A DNA stretch of 35,333 bases from an uncultured Streptococcus sp. (lineage in GTDB: Bacteria; Bacillota; Bacilli; Lactobacillales; Streptococcaceae): the NCBI GenBank assembly GCA_934196125.1, contig CAKPVT010000019.1:1-35333 (forward strand), written 5' to 3'. The translations under genes were made by a program, and so were the position numbers. Every line of letters begins with the position of its first letter. Position 1 is the first letter of the stretch. Under the pieces are notes generated by a model that saw nothing but the letters and a program-made list of their open reading frames with translations, was not told the DNA's origin and did no database searches. Of this stretch, positions 22,534 to 31,540 are shown in pieces.

Positions 22534-25185
22534 TTATTCTAATGCACTCTTTACTTTTTTTCTAGTGAAACAACGTTCTTGACGATTAGCTAAAGCGCTA
22601 ACCCGGGCTTCTAGCAGTATTTTTCTACCACTTTCATTACGAGTATAAATAACCTGATAATTACCAATAAACGGCTTCATATAGCCAGCAAATATATGCG
22701 CATCTTCTTTTCTTTTAGCAAAACTATCAGGAATAGCAAAATAACAATCTAATTTATTTTTTCGTTTAGGATTATAAAGAATATAACGTTGATTATCAAT
22801 AGATTCAAAAAATTCATTGATGCATTTGGCAAACAAAGCCTTATCATGCCCTGTTCCTCCTAGTAAATAAATAGAATAAAATCCCTCTGACGACTCGCAC
22901 TCCACCCGACTATTGATTGATTCTAATTGATTTGTTTTTTCTAATGCATTTCTAATACCTTGTCCAAATATTTTTAATCTACTTAATGGATTTTTATAAG
23001 TATATGCTTTTTTACCATTCACTAATATTATCAGCATACTCGCTATAACAACTAAAACATTTGCTAAAAAACCTGTATGGCCCATTAACGCTATAATAAA
23101 AAAGTAAATTATATTTGAAATAGTAGTTATTAAAATAATTCGCAAAGCATCTATAAATAGAACACTTGTAATCATTTTATTTTTAACTTTTGTTTCTTCT
23201 ACAACTTCTATTTTTTCATAAATAGCCAAGGACTGGTCCCATCTTTGTTTTAAATGATCTCTTTTTGATGACATTTCTAACATTTCTTTATTGGTTTGCT
23301 TTATGTTTTTATAAGAAAATGGAGTATGAATGGCTGATAATCTTTCAATACCACTTTCTATTGTATCATATTGATAATGCAACCCTAAAAAATGTTCCAT
23401 TCTCCTTGCAAGCGTTTGAAAATCTTCACTATCGCCATCATCATAACAATCTGTTAACTTTTCTTTTGGTCTAACACAAACTAAATGCCAAATATTACTT
23501 GTTTTATTGGGCGTTTTCTCAAAAACTCTAATAGCTCGTCCACGCATTTGATTACTTAACATATATGAGCCTACAAAGCTAGCCAAAATAAGCGAATTAA
23601 CACACGGTGAATCCCAACCTTCTCCAAGTAAAGATTTAGTTCCTATCAAAACCTGCATATAACCCTGCGCAAATAACTCACTGATTACCCCTGTTATAAA
23701 ATTACGGTTTCCACTAATTTCAACTTTTACATAATCATCTAATTTTCCAATTTGATGGAAGCTGATTTTACTAGGTTCTTCAACTAATTCTATTAATGCT
23801 GTTTGAGCATCCTTGGGGATAATAATCATTGTGCCACATAAAACACCAAATTTAATTGCTGTCTTATTTTTAGCACTATCACGCCTTAGTTGTTCAAAAA
23901 ATGGTAAAACGCCTAAATTATTCACATCTTTGCTTTCATCACCTAATACCCGTTCGTATTCTTTTCGAATATAATCAGTAAGAATCAAAAGCCGTAATTC
24001 TTGTTTCATCGTTTTATATTCATAATTAACAATTTCTTTAATGCTTTCACATTTACCAACCGAATTTATTAGCATTTTTTCAATTGCTTGATTTAAACAC
24101 AAAGAAACTTTTCGTTTTTCGATTAAACCTTTAGACTTCAATTCACGAATCAATTCATCACGGTATTGTTCTTCAACTCGATATGAAGCAATATCATCAT
24201 ATAAAAAGCCTTGCAGTAAAATTTCTAACCATTTAAGTGATAAGGGTTCTAACGATTTATATCCTAAAAGCTTTTGATACTTATTCGCACTGCACACTCC
24301 CTTAGTATTTAAAAAAATTATCATTGCTGATAAATAGCTCGGATCATCTAATAGCTCATCATCACTCACTTCCTCAGTAAAAAAGCGATGACTCATAATA
24401 GCCTTACAAAAATATTCATCTTGTATTAGCTGCTCTAAAATACTTTGACTATTTTCCTCAAAGATACTTAATTTTTGTTTTTCTTGAGAGGCCGGATAAT
24501 TAAAATAAACATAATCTTGATGTGGACATAAAGTACCATCTTTAACTAATTCTGGAACTGTTATCTCTTCATCAATATCACCACACATATCCATATACCT
24601 AGTCCACATGCTTAGATTAGAATCATATGGCGGAGTTGCTGTTAGAGCCACTGTGAAAATATTATTAAATGCTTTTTTAAATTCTTCTAATGATTTCCAC
24701 CACTCACTTCGAAGATGATGACATTCATCTAGACATAAAGTTCCTAATTGGCATTCTTTAAAATTACTGATTACATCAAAATTATGATAATCAACTTCTT
24801 CAACTGTTTTAAATTCATCATTAGTCTCTACTAGTTCACCACGATAATGATTCATCGCACTATGTAGTGCCTGATATGTCACGACAGTAATTAATTTGGG
24901 TTTTTTTAAATCTTGAGAAAGATATTGATCGCGATTTTCTTGTTTAATTAAAAAAGCTTCACAAATACGCTCTACCCATTGTTCACGAATCGTTATTGAT
25001 GGGACTAAGATTAAAGCCGAGTAATCGATTCTTTTTATTAATTCAATTCCCAAAGTTGTTTTTCCTGAACCAGGTGCAGCAACAATATGAATTTTACGAT
25101 CTTGACTATAACGGTCATATTTATCAAGAACACGTTGTTGATAACTGCGCCAAGTGCCCTTGAAATGCAAAATTTGTTCTAACAT
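22534..25185 (-). CDS. Large SF2 helicase with two C-terminal membrane helices
   Basis: An 883-residue protein (ATG 25185, AGGAGAG before it). Helicase core of the XPB/type III restriction kind: motif I APGSGKT (37-43), Ia ILVPSITIREQWVER, II DECHH (153-157), III TATPP (182-186), V GTKSLLGEGWDSP (515-527), VI QMRGRAIR (546-553). Between lobes lies a long helical insert (about 240-440). After the core come a charged linker, two hydrophobic helices (about 671-700 and 704-723) and a 150-residue C-terminal domain without recognised motifs. No methyltransferase, nuclease or specificity subunit is near. It is AT-rich, inserted in the rocB gene and unlike the neighbouring housekeeping genes. A membrane-tethered anti-phage role is a reasonable guess, unproven. 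Confidence 0.8.
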   Translation of the reverse strand: MLEQILHFKGTWRSYQQRVLDKYDRYSQDRKIHIVAAPGSGKTTLGIELIKRIDYSALILVPSITIREQWVERICEAFLIKQENRDQYLSQDLKKPKLITVVTYQALHSAMNHYRGELVETNDEFKTVEEVDYHNFDVISNFKECQLGTLCLDECHHLRSEWWKSLEEFKKAFNNIFTVALTATPPYDSNLSMWTRYMDMCGDIDEEITVPELVKDGTLCPHQDYVYFNYPASQEKQKLSIFEENSQSILEQLIQDEYFCKAIMSHRFFTEEVSDDELLDDPSYLSAMIIFLNTKGVCSANKYQKLLGYKSLEPLSLKWLEILLQGFLYDDIASYRVEEQYRDELIRELKSKGLIEKRKVSLCLNQAIEKMLINSVGKCESIKEIVNYEYKTMKQELRLLILTDYIRKEYERVLGDESKDVNNLGVLPFFEQLRRDSAKNKTAIKFGVLCGTMIIIPKDAQTALIELVEEPSKISFHQIGKLDDYVKVEISGNRNFITGVISELFAQGYMQVLIGTKSLLGEGWDSPCVNSLILASFVGSYMLSNQMRGRAIRVFEKTPNKTSNIWHLVCVRPKEKLTDCYDDGDSEDFQTLARRMEHFLGLHYQYDTIESGIERLSAIHTPFSYKNIKQTNKEMLEMSSKRDHLKQRWDQSLAIYEKIEVVEETKVKNKMITSVLFIDALRIILITTISNIIYFFIIALMGHTGFLANVLVVIASMLIILVNGKKAYTYKNPLSRLKIFGQGIRNALEKTNQLESINSRVECESSEGFYSIYLLGGTGHDKALFAKCINEFFESIDNQRYILYNPKRKNKLDCYFAIPDSFAKRKEDAHIFAGYMKPFIGNYQVIYTRNESGRKILLEARVSALANRQERCFTRKKVKSALE

Positions 25186-25315
25186 CCACTCTCTCCTATT
25201 ACCTTTATTTATACATATCAACCTTAAAACATCAATACAAATCAACTTAATTTTATGATAAAAATTCTCCTTCCACTAAAAAAGTAGTACAATAATAATC
25301 AAAGGCGGTGTAATT

Positions 25316-25915
25316 ATGACGATGTATATTCAAACCCAAAATCAATATATCCAATTCCAAAGTGATGAGTTAACTGATTTACTTGGTAAGATTAGTTTTA
25401 CTATCAATAAATTTGGACTTTGGCAAAGTAATCACGATACTAGAGCAAATTATATTACTGATGATATTGAAATTGTCTATTATCGAGAAGGTGGGGCTAT
25501 TACAACCATTGGCAATAAAAAATACACCTGCCCATCCCACAGTTTTCTCATCATCGAGCCCTATAAGTTCAACACTTCAATAAATACTGGAAATACTAAC
25601 TACAGCTATTATTTTTTTCATTTTGATATTGAACCCCTATCATTGCGCCAACAATTTATTACTCCCTTAACAAAACACGGGCATTTAGTATATAAAGAAG
25701 AACTAAAAGACTTCAAAGAAATGCTAGAACGTTTATTAATCGAAGCTAGTGAAAAAGAAATTGGCTATTCAAGCATTATAACCTCTGCTTTGATTCGAGT
25801 TGTTGTAGAGATAATCCGCGCTCAGCTTAAAAGGAATAATGACCATATTTCACAAATAACAGGTTTACCACATATCGAATTAGTTAATGATGCCATTCAG
25901 TGGCACTATATATAG
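25316..25915 (+). pseudogene. AraC-family regulator, sensor domain only
   Basis: The 199 codons give the cupin-like N-terminal sensor of AraC regulators: DIEIVYYREGGAITTIGNKK, SFLIIEPYKFNTS and a YYFFHFDIEPL strand are typical, followed by the helical linker to HIELVNDAIQWHYI. The C-terminal double helix-turn-helix (about 100 residues) that binds DNA is absent; the frame stops exactly where an AraC linker would meet it, and the next sequence is a terminator. It cannot regulate by DNA binding. AAAGGCGGTG precedes the ATG. It is divergent from the helicase gene, but no operator is visible, so a link is unproven. Confidence 0.7.
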
Positions 25916-25916
25916 T

Positions 25917-25949
25917 AGCTCACCCCTCATTGTTGAGCTTTTTATTTTT
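25917..25949 (+). terminator. Terminator after the AraC fragment
   Basis: AGCTCA and TGAGCT enclose an 11-base loop followed by TTTTATTTTTG. Directly behind it GTGCCAAA occurs twice (about 25957 and 25967), a short repeat of unknown meaning. Confidence 0.65.
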
Positions 25950-25978
25950 GTTTTGTGCCAAATCCGTGCCAAAAGACC

Positions 25979-26620
25979 TCATTTAGCAGACTTAATAAAG
26001 AACTCCTCAACTTTATTTACAAAGTCATTTGTAGGAATAGTACCTCGCAAATCAAAATTATAGACATCGCCATCACTAAATTTTATTTGATATTTATATA
26101 ATAATTTCTCCGAATCTTGTTTATAGCATCCCACATCTTCAAAATAAGACCATGACTTACTTTTATATAATTTAGTCTCAAAATCATAAAATTTTATTTC
26201 GTTCATATCCATATAAAAAAAAGTTCCCTGGTATTTAAAGAAAAATTTTAAATCAACTAGACTCTGGATAAAAAAATACTTATTATCCGCAAAAGCACAC
26301 ATAACGATATAAAGAAAAAAATCAGCTTCCAAAAAGAAAAAGATTTTATTATCAGAAAAATAGTTATATATTTTGTAGAGATTATTACATTATAAATTAA
26401 GGGAACTATATACCAGTTTACACCACCAACAACATATTGTATTTTTGATATTCTCGTAAGCACTATATATTGTGTCTAGTGTAAACTGGTATATAGTTCC
26501 CTAAATTAAATAACCAATCCCAGAAAATACCCCAAGTAAACATATAAAGCTACCTATTAACATTCGCAATATATCTTTTATTGTTATCTTAAGTTTCAAA
26601 AACGTTCCATCAGTTTCCAT
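25979..26620 (-). pseudogene. Small membrane protein with two helices and a C-terminal domain, cut by a MITE
   Basis: From ATG 26620 (AAGGAA before it) the frame reads METDGTFLKLKITIKDILRM, then helix 1 (MLIGSFICLLGVFSGIGYLI), and stops at the edge of the MITE (26401-26501). Removing the MITE and one copy of the 8-bp target repeat joins the frame exactly: GYLI then YNVIISTKYI, followed by helix 2 (FWKLIFFFISLCVLL). A second break (a frameshift near 26255) separates it from the C-terminal part (KFFFKYQGTFFYMDMNEIKF to FVNKVEEFFIKSAK), which looks like a compact beta-rich, PH-like domain. I recognise no family by name. It resembles other two-helix PH-like membrane proteins of Firmicutes. Confidence 0.6.
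26401..26501. mobile_element. 101-bp MITE with 23-bp perfect inverted repeats and 8-bp target duplication
   Basis: The ends GGGAACTATATACCAGTTTA-CAC (26401-26423) and its exact complement (26479-26501) are identical over 23 bp. The flanks are TAAATTAA at 26393-26400 and again at 26502-26509. The 55-bp centre has no coding capacity. Perfect ends and perfect target repeat mean recent insertion. The 8-bp duplication and ends that run inward to TTTACAC point to mobilisation by an IS256-like transposase, which I infer without an IS match. Confidence 0.9.
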
Positions 26621-26736
26621 AAGTAAATTCCTTTGTTATTTATTTTTGTGATATGATTTATTACCTGTTCATCTGTTTGACCTTGATTTCTTTTACTAAT
26701 ATAGATTTGTAAATTTGTCAATTCTTATTCTAACAT
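26596..26736 (-). pseudogene. Short unknown ORF with in-frame TAA, upstream of the membrane-protein pseudogene
   Basis: From ATG 26736, with GGGAGATGAGAAT before it, the frame reads MLE, then TAA (26725-26727), then ELTNLQIYISKRNQGQTDEQ and ends overlapping the start of the next gene by 25 bp. The length (46 codons), polar helix-like composition and overlap suggest a real small gene with one nonsense change (CAA or GAA to TAA). I recognise no family. Low confidence. Confidence 0.3.
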
Positions 26737-27002
26737 ATTCTCATCTCCCTTTCAAAAATTCTAAAATTCTAATTTGTCGCTTTCTTCATACCCATATTAC
26801 AACAGTTCCATATATCCGCCACAATAAAAATCAACATACCCTTTGAATATTTTCTGCATTGAACATACACACTTTTTCTTTCTTCCTCTTGATTACCAAC
26901 CACAGAAAAGAAAAAGCCCTGTCAATAGCCTTGCCACCAATGGTGGTGCTTTGAACTCTTTACTGGGCTTGTTGTTTGCTGTATCTTCCATTCAAGAGAA
27001 AA
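26737..27002. other. Short non-coding or decayed stretch entering the integrative-element remnant
   Basis: No open frame of note; a 33-codon minus-strand frame (MEDTANNKPSKEFKAPPLVA) near 26890-26990 may be a scrap of a mobile-element gene. CCACCAATGGTGG is a small palindrome at about 26929. Confidence 0.4.
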
Positions 27003-27221
27003 TTAAAGACCTCTGTTCCATTTCGCCTTTAGATAATCTTCATAATCTCCCTCATTAAAGTCTACTTGTGGAGAAGTATTAGGAATGTTTTTTCTGTTAT
27101 CTATATCTGCAAGTTGACGGAATATCCAGTCATCATAAGGATTGTGATATTTGTATTCTTTCGGCTGTTCTCTGTATCGGTCTAACCCTCGCATTTCCCT
27201 GTCATTTATTAAGACGGACAA
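27003..27221 (-). pseudogene. Fragment of a conjugative-element protein
   Basis: The 72 codons contain EYKYHNPYDDWIFRQLADID and IPNTSPQVDFNEGDYEDYLK. I recall this ending from large hypothetical proteins of clostridial conjugative elements (DUF4316-like context), but cannot name the family firmly. The start is a TTG without a ribosome site and the frame stops into decayed sequence, so only the C-terminal portion is left. It lies against the integrase remnant but on the opposite strand, so pieces of the element have been rearranged. Confidence 0.4.
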
Positions 27222-27794
27222 TGTGTATCACAAGCATTATGATGATGTGCTGATACTGTTAAACAGGACTTCGTATATCGGAACTATGCGGACTGACAGT
27301 AGCCAATATTTATTTCAAGAATGAAGTTGTGATTATCGACCACCAGTTACTAAAAGAGCAAGGAACAGGGCTATTATATTGAAACGCCTAAAACAAAAAG
27401 CGGAATAAGGCAAGTGCCATTAAGCAGAGAAACAATACAGGCATTTCAACAGGTTATGAAGAAACGCCCAAAGGCAGAACCATTTGTGATAGACGGACAG
27501 AGCAATTTTCTGTTTGTCAACCATAAAGGCAAGCCGAAAGTTACGATTGATCATAACGCCTTATTTGTCCGTATGATAAAGAAATACAACAAGCACTACA
27601 AGGATAATCCCTTGCCACATATCACACCGCATACGCTACGCCATACATTCTGCACAAGGCTGGCAAGCAAGAACATGAACCCGAAAGATTTACAGTATAT
27701 CATGGGACATTCAAATATCAGTATCACAATGAACTGGTACGCTCATGCGTCCATAGATACCGCAAAATCAGAGGTTCAGCGTCTAATTGCATAG
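27222..27794 (+). pseudogene. Tn916-type tyrosine recombinase (integrase), C-terminal remnant
   Basis: The region reads, across two frameshifts (about 27265 and 27375), as the C-terminal catalytic domain of a Tn916-like integrase: VYHKHYDDVLILL, GLRISELCGLT (first catalytic Arg), YIETPKTKSGIRQVPLS, then unbroken from 27414: HITPHTLRHTFCTRLA (His-x-x-Arg), LQYIMGHSNISITMNWYAH (His and the catalytic Tyr). The N-terminal arm-binding part and excisionase are missing. Its stop at 27792-27794 and the 180 bp after it fit the int end of such an element, with the attachment site near 27960. Nonfunctional. Confidence 0.85.
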
Positions 27795-27878
27795 AAGTAT
27801 TTACCACGATTTTAACCACGCTTGACAGCGAAAATATAAGAAGATAGACCTAGATATGTGAGGTTTACCACAAAAGCA

Positions 27879-27920
27879 AAATGCCCGTATAGCCCATAAA
27901 ATAAGGCTTTTCGGACATTT
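27879..27920 (+). terminator. Hairpin downstream of the integrase remnant
   Basis: AAATGCCCG and CGGACATTT pair with one bulged base, with a shorter inner pairing (GCCcataaaataaGGC). It lies within the expected element end; the T run is weak. Confidence 0.4.
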
Positions 27921-27974
27921 AAGAAGATATAAAAAAGATAGTTAAAAAAGACATATATAATTTAACAGAATTTT

Positions 27975-28241
27975 TTGAAGGAATTTATCAAAATCAACCA
28001 ACTTCCTACACAGCACCACCTTTCCATTGACAATTTATCGCTCATTGAACATGAGGTCTTATCAGGTACTGGGATTACTATCGTTAGCCAAGACATTGCC
28101 GACCGTATGCTAACTAATGACAATATTGTCATCAGCTCTCAAAATTTCAGAGACGTCTTTATCAAAACTTACGCCATTATAAAAATGGACAACGCCTGCT
28201 ACCAAGACCTCATTCCCATTATCCAAAAACTAAAAAAATAA
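27975..28241 (+). pseudogene. LysR-family regulator, C-terminal fragment
   Basis: The 88 codons HHLSIDNLSLIEHEVLSGTG, ITIVSQDIADRMLTNDN and TYAIIKMDNACYQDLIPI match the second half of a LysR effector domain: the D/N-xxxLIxxxVxxGxGI(T/A)(I/L)(V/L) pattern and a final helix ending IQKLKK. There is no HTH, and the only start is a TTG at 27975 next to AAGGAA created by the AT-rich junction. The junction sequence (AAAAGATAGTTAAAAAAGAC) is of the kind Tn916-like elements insert into. See the inversion finding: the N-terminal LysR piece at 3005-3221 may be its other half. Confidence 0.55.
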
Positions 28242-28279
28242 CATCAGCAACTTTCCCATGACTAAAATCCCAGTTTTCG

Positions 28280-28297
28280 CCAAGGATATGGTATAAT
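28280..28297 (+). promoter_or_regulatory. Likely promoter of rqcH
   Basis: TATAAT at 28292-28297 preceded by an extended TATGG; the -35 is weak (TTTTCG near 28274). It lies about 90 bp before the start codon. Confidence 0.5.
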
Positions 28298-28385
28298 AAA
28301 GGGATTGAACCACATGAGATTAGAAAGGAGACGTCGTAAGATTTCTTAGCATTTTTGATTGACTAATCTTGCGGCAACTTTAATC

Positions 28386-30041
28386 ATGTCATTTGATGGT
28401 TTTTTTCTACACCATTTAACAAAAGAATTACAAGAAGAGCTACTTTACGGACGTATTCAAAAGGTCAATCAACCTTTTGAACGTGAGTTGGTTTTAACCA
28501 TTCGCAACAATCGTAAGAATTACAAGCTCTTGCTTTCTGCTCACCCTGTTTTCGGACGTATGCAAATCACGACAGCTGATTTTCAAAATCCACAAACCCC
28601 AAATACCTTTACCATGATTATGCGAAAATACCTTCAAGGGGCAGTCATCGAAAGCATCACACAGGTTGAAAATGACCGTATTTTAGAAATCACATTTTCT
28701 AATAAAAATGAAATCGGTGATAACATCAAAGTCACCTTGGTGGTTGAAATCATGGGCAAACACAGCAATATTATTTTGATTGATAAAGCTGAAAGCAAGA
28801 TTATCGAGTCAATCAAGCATATTGGTTTCTCACAAAATAGCTACCGCACTATCTTGCCTGGCTCAACTTATCTTGCACCGCCAAAAACAGAAGCTAAAAA
28901 TCCTTTCACTGTTTCAGATGAAAAATTATTTGAACTTTTGCAGACAGAAGATTTGGCACCGCACAATCTGCAAAAACTTTTCCAAGGCTTGGGACGTGAT
29001 ACTGCGGAAAATTTGGCTGCTCAGCTCAGCAATGACAAACTGAAACAATTCCGTGCTTTCTTTGCTAGACCATGTCAACCAAATATGACCGATAAATCAT
29101 TTGCTGCTGTGCTATTTGACAAGAGCGATAAACAATTTGACAGTCTTTCTGAACTCTTGGATGTTTTTTATCAAGATAAGGCTGAACGCGACCGTGTCAA
29201 TCAGCAATCAAGCGATTTGATTCACCGTGTTCAAACAGAGTTGGATAAAAATATCAAAAAACTTGGCAAGCAAGAAAAAGAATTATTAGCGACGGAAAAT
29301 GCGGAAGAATTTCGCCAAAAAGGAGAACTTTTAACGTCCTATCTCACGCTAGTGCCAAACAATCAAGACCACGTCGAATTAGACAACTACTACACCAACG
29401 AAAAAATCGTCATTGCGCTCGATAAAAGCCTGACACCTAGTCAAAATGCGCAGCGTTATTTCAAAAAATACCAAAAATTGAAAGAAGCTGTGAAGCACTT
29501 GACAGGGCTTATTCAAGAAACCAAGGATACGATTACTTACCTCGAAAGCGTTGAAACAGCATTGAATCACGCGTCAATTTCTGATATTGAGGATATTCGC
29601 GAGGAATTAGTCGAAACTGGCTTTATCAAACGTCGCACGCGTGATAAACGCCACAAACGCAAAAAACCAGAACAATACTTGGCTTCAGATGGTAAAACGA
29701 TTATCATGGTTGGACGCAACAACCTGCAAAATGATGAATTGACTTTCAAAATGGCAAAAAAAGGAGAACTTTGGTTCCATGCTAAGGATATTCCTGGTAG
29801 TCACGTTCTTATCAAGGATAATCTCAATCCAAGCGACGAAGTCAAAACTGACGCTGCTGAATTAGCTGCCTACTACTCAAAAGCACGTCTGTCCAACCTT
29901 ATTCAGGTTGATATGATTGAAGCTAAAAAACTTAACAAACCAACTGGTGGCAAACCTGGTTTTGTAACTTATACTGGTCAAAAAACGCTTCGTGTCACTC
30001 CGACCGAAGAAAAAATCAACAGTATGCGCATGACAAAATAA
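28386..30041 (+). CDS. rqcH: Rqc2/RqcH-type NFACT protein (PavA/FbpA homologue)
   Basis: A 551-residue NFACT protein: MSFDGFFLHHLTKEL is the conserved N-terminus, LLLSAHPVFGRMQIT the NFACT-N core, then FTMIMRKYLQGAVIESI and IEIMGKHSNIILID; a long coiled coil (about 255-430) follows, and the C-terminal NFACT-R domain has ELWFHAKDIPGSHVLIKD and GGKPGFVTYTGQKTLRVTP. RqcH binds obstructed 50S subunits and adds Ala tails that mark nascent chains for degradation; in streptococci the same protein was described as the fibronectin-binding PavA/FbpA. I start at ATG 28386 by homology, though no strong ribosome site precedes it. Confidence 0.93.
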   Translation: MSFDGFFLHHLTKELQEELLYGRIQKVNQPFERELVLTIRNNRKNYKLLLSAHPVFGRMQITTADFQNPQTPNTFTMIMRKYLQGAVIESITQVENDRILEITFSNKNEIGDNIKVTLVVEIMGKHSNIILIDKAESKIIESIKHIGFSQNSYRTILPGSTYLAPPKTEAKNPFTVSDEKLFELLQTEDLAPHNLQKLFQGLGRDTAENLAAQLSNDKLKQFRAFFARPCQPNMTDKSFAAVLFDKSDKQFDSLSELLDVFYQDKAERDRVNQQSSDLIHRVQTELDKNIKKLGKQEKELLATENAEEFRQKGELLTSYLTLVPNNQDHVELDNYYTNEKIVIALDKSLTPSQNAQRYFKKYQKLKEAVKHLTGLIQETKDTITYLESVETALNHASISDIEDIREELVETGFIKRRTRDKRHKRKKPEQYLASDGKTIIMVGRNNLQNDELTFKMAKKGELWFHAKDIPGSHVLIKDNLNPSDEVKTDAAELAAYYSKARLSNLIQVDMIEAKKLNKPTGGKPGFVTYTGQKTLRVTPTEEKINSMRMTK

Positions 30042-30044
30042 ACA

Positions 30045-30090
30045 AAAACTCACTCTAAATCTTCCTTTCGGTTGATTTAAAGTGAGTTTT
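30045..30090. terminator. Bidirectional terminator between rqcH and the APC permease gene
   Basis: AAAACTCACTCTAAATC pairs with GATTTAAAGTGAGTTTT (one mismatch) across 12 bases, with TTTT on one side and AAAA on the other, between two converging genes. Confidence 0.9.
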
Positions 30091-30091
30091 C

Positions 30092-31495
30092 TTATTTTTT
30101 ACTATCTTCTCTTAACTTAGAATGTCTGTATCCATATCCAAAATAGATGAGACTTCCAAGAATAAAGGATGCAATGAAACCATACCAAGCAATCGCTTTG
30201 CATTGTGTCATCAATGATAGGCAAATAACAATCGATAACAGCGGTAAAAATGGCACCCAAGGTGTTCTAAATTCTTCCTCTTTTGGTTCGTCAAAATCTT
30301 TGCGAAGTTTAATCACTCCTAGAGCTAACAAAATCAGATAAGCTAAGGTTACAATATTAACCAACAAGGCTAAAATTTCTAATTGCAACACACCTGAAAA
30401 GAACATGGTTACCAAACCAACAAAAATAGTAGCTTTCTTAGGAACTTTACTCTTCGGTGTTAATTCTTGAAATTGTTCAGGCAAAAGACCGTCACAACTA
30501 ATATTATAAATCATACGTGTTAAGGCGTACATCATGGAAATGCAGACGGTAACAAGTGTCATGATAACAACAATTGATACAAAATTTCCGATAAATGGAA
30601 AACCAATGCTACGCAACACATACGGAACAACATCCGTAATATTCAATTTTGAATAGTGAACAGTTCCTGTTAAAATCAAGGTTACCGCAACATACAACAA
30701 AGTCACCAATCCGATTGAGATAAAGATGCCTTGTGGGATTTTCTTTTGCGGTTCCTTTGTTTCATCTGCTGCCATTGAAATGGATTCAAATCCCAGAAAT
30801 GCAAAGAACATCAAAGAAGCTCCTGCCATAATCCCAACTTTTCCGCCATAAATTTGACCAAAACCATATGGGGCAAAATCACTCCAATTAGCAGTATTAA
30901 TCGCAGTCAACCCCAAAGCAATGAAAATGAGTAAAACGGCTAGTTTGAAAATAACCAAAATCGAATTAAACCTTAACACCGTTTGAACTCCCAACAAAAC
31001 AAGGGCAGTCACAAAGAATAATAAAATAACTGGAACAATATCAATATAAGTTCCGTTTTTAGGATTGAATGGACCACTTAACGCTGTCGGAAAACTAATG
31101 CCAAACGTTTTCAAGAAAGCTTTCAGATACCCTCCCCAACCAGAAGCCGCTGTTGAAATCGCACCTGCAAATTCGATAATCATAAACCAGCCAGCAATCC
31201 AAGCAGGATATTCCCCAAAAACAGTATATAAATAGCGATAAACGCCACCTGAGTGAGGTAATCGTGATGAAAATTCAGCAAAAAATAAAGCCGATATCGT
31301 CACACAAAGAGCGGCGATAAGGATTGATATCGTAATAGCAGGACCTGCATATTGGGCAGCACCCACTCCTGTTATCGTGAAAATACCAGTTCCAACAATC
31401 GAGCCCACCCCTAAAAAGATAAGCTCAGCTAGCCCCAAACGTCGTTGCAAAAAGCTCCTCTTTTGCGTCATAGGGGTCTTTCGAAAAATATCCAT
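30092..31495 (-). CDS. APC-superfamily amino acid permease
   Basis: A 467-residue integral membrane protein with 12 to 13 helices. Helix 1 carries LGVGSIVGTGIFTITG, the unwound substrate-binding GxG(I/V)GxGIF motif of the APC fold, and helix 6 has FFAFLGFESISMAADETKEP, the conserved F-G-(F/Y)-E/D-x block. The pattern fits cationic-amino-acid-type transporters (CAT/YfnA), but the substrate cannot be read from sequence. The ATG at 31495 has GGAGAATGT before it; an upstream in-frame start lacks one. Stand-alone gene; its terminator is shared with rqcH. The upstream side is the hairpin-rich region. Confidence 0.85.
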   Translation of the reverse strand: MDIFRKTPMTQKRSFLQRRLGLAELIFLGVGSIVGTGIFTITGVGAAQYAGPAITISILIAALCVTISALFFAEFSSRLPHSGGVYRYLYTVFGEYPAWIAGWFMIIEFAGAISTAASGWGGYLKAFLKTFGISFPTALSGPFNPKNGTYIDIVPVILLFFVTALVLLGVQTVLRFNSILVIFKLAVLLIFIALGLTAINTANWSDFAPYGFGQIYGGKVGIMAGASLMFFAFLGFESISMAADETKEPQKKIPQGIFISIGLVTLLYVAVTLILTGTVHYSKLNITDVVPYVLRSIGFPFIGNFVSIVVIMTLVTVCISMMYALTRMIYNISCDGLLPEQFQELTPKSKVPKKATIFVGLVTMFFSGVLQLEILALLVNIVTLAYLILLALGVIKLRKDFDEPKEEEFRTPWVPFLPLLSIVICLSLMTQCKAIAWYGFIASFILGSLIYFGYGYRHSKLREDSKK

Positions 31496-31540
31496 ACATT
31501 CTCCTGTTTTTAAAAAAATAGTCATACAATTCTTAAAATT

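Noticed and set aside
22534..25185. Type III restriction (Res) subunit
   Set aside because: The helicase motifs are similar, but there is no PD-(D/E)xK nuclease segment visible, the C-terminus has membrane helices, and no Mod methyltransferase gene is adjacent.
25950..25978. Attachment site at the GTGCCAAA repeats
   Set aside because: The repeat is short and I found no second copy at the other end of the segment, so an att site is unsupported.
26843..27058. 71-codon plus-strand frame near the integrase remnant
   Set aside because: No family resemblance and no ribosome site; it lies in decayed element DNA.
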